NCBI GenBank assembly: GCA_944325875.1
Contig: CALVBU010000016.1
Coordinates: forward strand, 1 to 47,855
Length of the DNA: 47,855 bases
DNA from: Candidatus Gastranaerophilales bacterium
GTDB lineage: Bacteria; Cyanobacteriota; Vampirovibrionia; Gastranaerophilales; Gastranaerophilaceae
Reading direction: 5' to 3'
In this document: positions 45,504-47,855 of the stretch, in pieces
Layout: the number at the start of each line of letters is the position of its first letter
Numbering within the stretch: the first letter of the stretch is position 1
Notes under the pieces: generated by a model
What the model saw: the letters and a program-made list of their open reading frames with translations, nothing else
Database searches by the model: none
Told to the model about the DNA's origin: nothing
Program-made: the position numbers and the translations under genes

Positions 45504-45962
45504 ATGGAACAACTGGAATTATTAAAAAGCCGAATAGGAATGAAATTGGTAAGGATTGGGAAAATGACCCGAGCTATTGCCGTACAAAAATTTACACAAG
45601 AAGGTCATCCTATAACCCCAGAACAAATGACAGTGCTCGCAGCACTAATTGACCATGACGGAATGTATCAAAGACAAATCAGTGCTATTACATTAAAAGA
45701 CAGACCAAATATTACAAGAATTATAAATATTCTTGAAAAAATGGGGCTTGTTACAAGAAAACAAGATGTAAATAAAAGAAAAATCTATAAAATATTTATC
45801 ACAGAAGATGGGCGTAAGGTTTTTGATAAAGTAATTCCAACAGCACTAGAATTATGGCAAAAAACAATAGAAGGCGTCCCTGAAGACGATTTAAGAGTAA
45901 CACTAAAAGTCTTACAAAAATTTAAAGAGAATTTGGAAGAAGATTTGAATATACAAATATAG
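45504..45962 (+). CDS. MarR-family transcriptional regulator
   Basis: 152 aa from ATG at 45504 (MEQLELLKSRIGM); the in-frame TTG at 45474 lies in the palindrome. Winged helix: ITPEQMTVLAALIDHDG, RQISAITLKDRPNITRIINI, LEKMGLVTRKQDVNKRK. Likely dimer that binds the adjacent palindrome and is released by a pump substrate. Only a weak AAAGAAAA ribosome site. 11 nt before emrA. Confidence 0.9.
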   Translation: MEQLELLKSRIGMKLVRIGKMTRAIAVQKFTQEGHPITPEQMTVLAALIDHDGMYQRQISAITLKDRPNITRIINILEKMGLVTRKQDVNKRKIYKIFITEDGRKVFDKVIPTALELWQKTIEGVPEDDLRVTLKVLQKFKENLEEDLNIQI

Positions 45963-45973
45963 AGGAAAGAAAT

Positions 45974-47116
45974 ATGGAAGAAAATCAACAAAACACCCCT
46001 AATAATGATGATGAAATAAAAAAAATTAACAAAGACGAAATTGAAATCAAAGCAAAAGAAAGAATTAGACAAAGAAAAGAAAAAGCTAAAAAAAACAGAC
46101 CTGAATATAAGAAAAAAAGAGTATTAGTACCTACAATAACTGCAATATTACTGTTATTTTTAGGTATATTTGCAGCAATACACTCAACATATTTTCAATC
46201 AACAGATGACGCTTTTGTTGAGGGCAGGCTAATTACAGTAGCTCCTCGAGTAGCGGGACCAGCAATAAAATTACTTGTTGATGATAACGATGAAGTCCAA
46301 GCCGGTGATTTACTTGTAGAAATAGATCCTGCAGATTATGAAGTACAACTAAAAGAAGCAGAAGCAAAACTTGCCCAAGCCAAAGCTGAATTGAATGTAA
46401 CAGAAAAAGAAGTTGCAAAAGGTGAAGCTAACGTAAATCAATCATTTGAAGATATATCATCAACAGAATCAAAACTTAATTTTGCACAAAAAGATCACAA
46501 AAGATATACAGAAATGTATAAAGCAGGAATAGTTTCAAAACAAGATTTTGAAAACAGCAAAACAAAACTTGAAGTATCTCAAGCGGATAACAAAGCTGCA
46601 AATGAACGTTCAGCAGCCGCAAAACATGCACTTGCATCAAATCAGGCAAAAACAGAATCAATGAATGCAAATATTCAAAGATTAGAAGCTGAAGTTGAAC
46701 AAGCAAAATTAAATCTTAAATATACAAAAATCTATGCGCCACAAAGTGGAAAAATTTCAGCAAGAAGTGTAGAACAAGGTAACTATTTGCAAGTCGGTCA
46801 ACCTTTAATGCAAATCGTACCAAAAGAAGTTTGGGTTGTCGCAAACTTTAAAGAGATACAACTTACACATATGAAGGAAAAACAGCCAGTATCAATAAAA
46901 ATTGACACATACCCTAACAAAAGATTTAAAGGTGAAGTACAAAGTATTCAAAGAGCAACAGGCGCAAAATCAAGCCTATTTCCACCTGAAAACGCAGTCG
47001 GAAGCTATGTAAAAATTGTACAACGTGTCCCTGTAAAAATAATATTCAAAGAAGATATTTCAAATTACAACATAGTGCCGGGAATGTCAGTTGTTCCAAA
47101 AGTTAAAGTTAAATAA
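45974..47116 (+). CDS. emrA: HlyD/EmrA-family membrane fusion protein
   Basis: 380 aa. Long charged cytoplasmic start (1-50), one membrane segment (~52-70), FQSTDDAFVEGRLITVAPRV as in EmrA, a lipoyl-like domain split by a coiled coil (~115-235), and the beta-barrel end (VVANFKEIQLTHMKEKQPV). Links the MFS pump to the TolC channel. GAGGAAAG before the ATG. Confidence 0.92.
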   Translation: MEENQQNTPNNDDEIKKINKDEIEIKAKERIRQRKEKAKKNRPEYKKKRVLVPTITAILLLFLGIFAAIHSTYFQSTDDAFVEGRLITVAPRVAGPAIKLLVDDNDEVQAGDLLVEIDPADYEVQLKEAEAKLAQAKAELNVTEKEVAKGEANVNQSFEDISSTESKLNFAQKDHKRYTEMYKAGIVSKQDFENSKTKLEVSQADNKAANERSAAAKHALASNQAKTESMNANIQRLEAEVEQAKLNLKYTKIYAPQSGKISARSVEQGNYLQVGQPLMQIVPKEVWVVANFKEIQLTHMKEKQPVSIKIDTYPNKRFKGEVQSIQRATGAKSSLFPPENAVGSYVKIVQRVPVKIIFKEDISNYNIVPGMSVVPKVKVK

Positions 47117-47151
47117 TAAATAAATAAAATAATATAAATTGGTTAAATAAA

Positions 47152-47855
47152 ATGGAAGAAGTCGTAGAAAAGAAAACAAACCCCTATATAGTCGCGCTTG
47201 CAGTTTTGCTGCCATCATTTTTGGCACTTGCCGCATCCTCCGCAACTAACGTTAGCCAACCGCATATTGCAGGTTTTTACGGAGCGACCCAATATGAGGC
47301 AAATACTGTTATTACCTGTTATATTATTTCAGGAGGCTTAATGCTTCCTGTTACAGGCTACTTGGTAAGAACAATCGGTAAAAAGCTTTTAATGTATTAC
47401 AGCATTTGGATTTTTTGTTTGGGTTGTCTGTTATGCTTACTAGCACCAAATCTTCAAGCATTAATTGCTGCAAGAATTGTACAAGGTATAGGAAGCGGTT
47501 GCATACTTCCACTTTGCCAAGCTATTTTACTTGAAGTATTTCCACCTGAACAACGTGGAGTTGCAATGGGTTTATTTGGTGTTGCGGCTATGTTTTCACC
47601 TCTTGCCGGACCGTTTATGGGAGGTTATCTTACCGATAACTATTCTTGGCAATGGATTTTTATAATTAACATCCCACTATGTATGCTATCATTTTTGCTT
47701 ATAAAACTTTTTGTAAAAAGCGACAAGCCTGAAAAGCTTAAATATAACAAAAAATTTGACATAGTCGGCTACAGCGCAATTGTAGTTGCAATGGGCTGTA
47801 TGCAAGTTGTACTTGATAAAGGACAGCAGTGGAATTGGTTTGATACACCTTGGAT
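47152..47855 (+). CDS. emrB: EmrB-like DHA2-family MFS drug transporter (cut by right edge)
   Basis: First 234 codons, continuing past the window. About six membrane segments are visible. Typical motifs: the loop-2/3 motif YLVRTIGKKLLMYYS, ARIVQGIGSGCILPLCQAIL, and the antiporter motif MFSPLAGPFMGGYL. It begins MEEVVEKKTNPYIVALAVLL, 35 nt after emrA. Proton-driven export through the EmrA-TolC path is inferred; substrates unknown. Confidence 0.9.
   Translation, partial: MEEVVEKKTNPYIVALAVLLPSFLALAASSATNVSQPHIAGFYGATQYEANTVITCYIISGGLMLPVTGYLVRTIGKKLLMYYSIWIFCLGCLLCLLAPNLQALIAARIVQGIGSGCILPLCQAILLEVFPPEQRGVAMGLFGVAAMFSPLAGPFMGGYLTDNYSWQWIFIINIPLCMLSFLLIKLFVKSDKPEKLKYNKKFDIVGYSAIVVAMGCMQVVLDKGQQWNWFDTPW

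Overview
The window is AT-rich and comes from a bacterium with an outer membrane: it has a secretin, a TolC-family channel, a two-partner-type adhesin and an LPS-type glycosyltransferase. Several traits fit the non-photosynthetic sister group of cyanobacteria (Melainabacteria/Vampirovibrionia, order Gastranaerophilales). These are a detached atpD-atpC pair, a minC-minD-minE cluster, single prepilin genes with the N-terminal block FTLAEVLITLGIIG, and a short protein with an early TTFGAYR motif. The lineage call is inference from gene content; no rRNA or tRNA gene was seen.

Layout: 1-2867 (-) is the N-terminal part of a filamentous-haemagglutinin/LktA-like adhesin, cut by the window edge inside a 27/54-bp tandem repeat. 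2969-6685 (-) holds a polysaccharide flippase, rimO and an SDR enzyme. 6703-12453 (-) is a type IV pilus block: PilP-like lipoprotein, secretin pilQ, pilB and pilC. 12678-13535 (-) is a uridine-kinase-like gene. 13698-22715 (-) is an 18-gene S10-spc ribosomal protein operon, from rpsJ to rplR. It has a strong sigma70-type promoter, a possible leader pseudoknot, unusually long structured gaps between some genes, and a terminator directly after rplR. 22962-25472 (-) encodes a large protein with an EF-hand, a LysM-like part and a calpain-like protease domain. 25674-27915 (-) is minC-minD-minE. 28008-28919 (-) is an SLT-type lytic transglycosylase with a C-terminal EF-hand.

29079-31447 (+) is a compact operon of an NrtR-like Nudix/winged-helix regulator, secG, tcdA and an SDR. 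After a shared terminator come (-) a small lineage-type hypothetical gene and a glycosyltransferase 9 gene. A 396-bp MITE-like palindromic element (32935-33330) separates the latter from comM (+). 34881-38050 carries two prepilin-like genes, a split chromate-transporter pair and an XRE regulator. 38067-39939 (-) is atpD-atpC. 40082-41128 (+) is a DnaJ-like chaperone with a halved zinc finger. 41290-44030 (+) is gcvT-gcvH-gcvPA, with no gcvPB. 44076 to the right edge is an efflux locus: a TolC-family gene (-) diverging from marR-emrA-emrB (+, emrB cut by the edge) across a 34-bp perfect palindrome.

Links between genes: the pilus block supplies motor, platform and secretin for the prepilins at 34881 and 37403. 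The Min proteins place the division site. The calpain-like and transglycosylase genes flank the Min cluster and both carry canonical EF-hand loops. The most unusual items are the EF-hand/calpain protein, the MITE-like element, the structured RNA candidates inside the ribosomal operon, the homogenising adhesin repeat and the poly-G short reading frame at 35673-35777.
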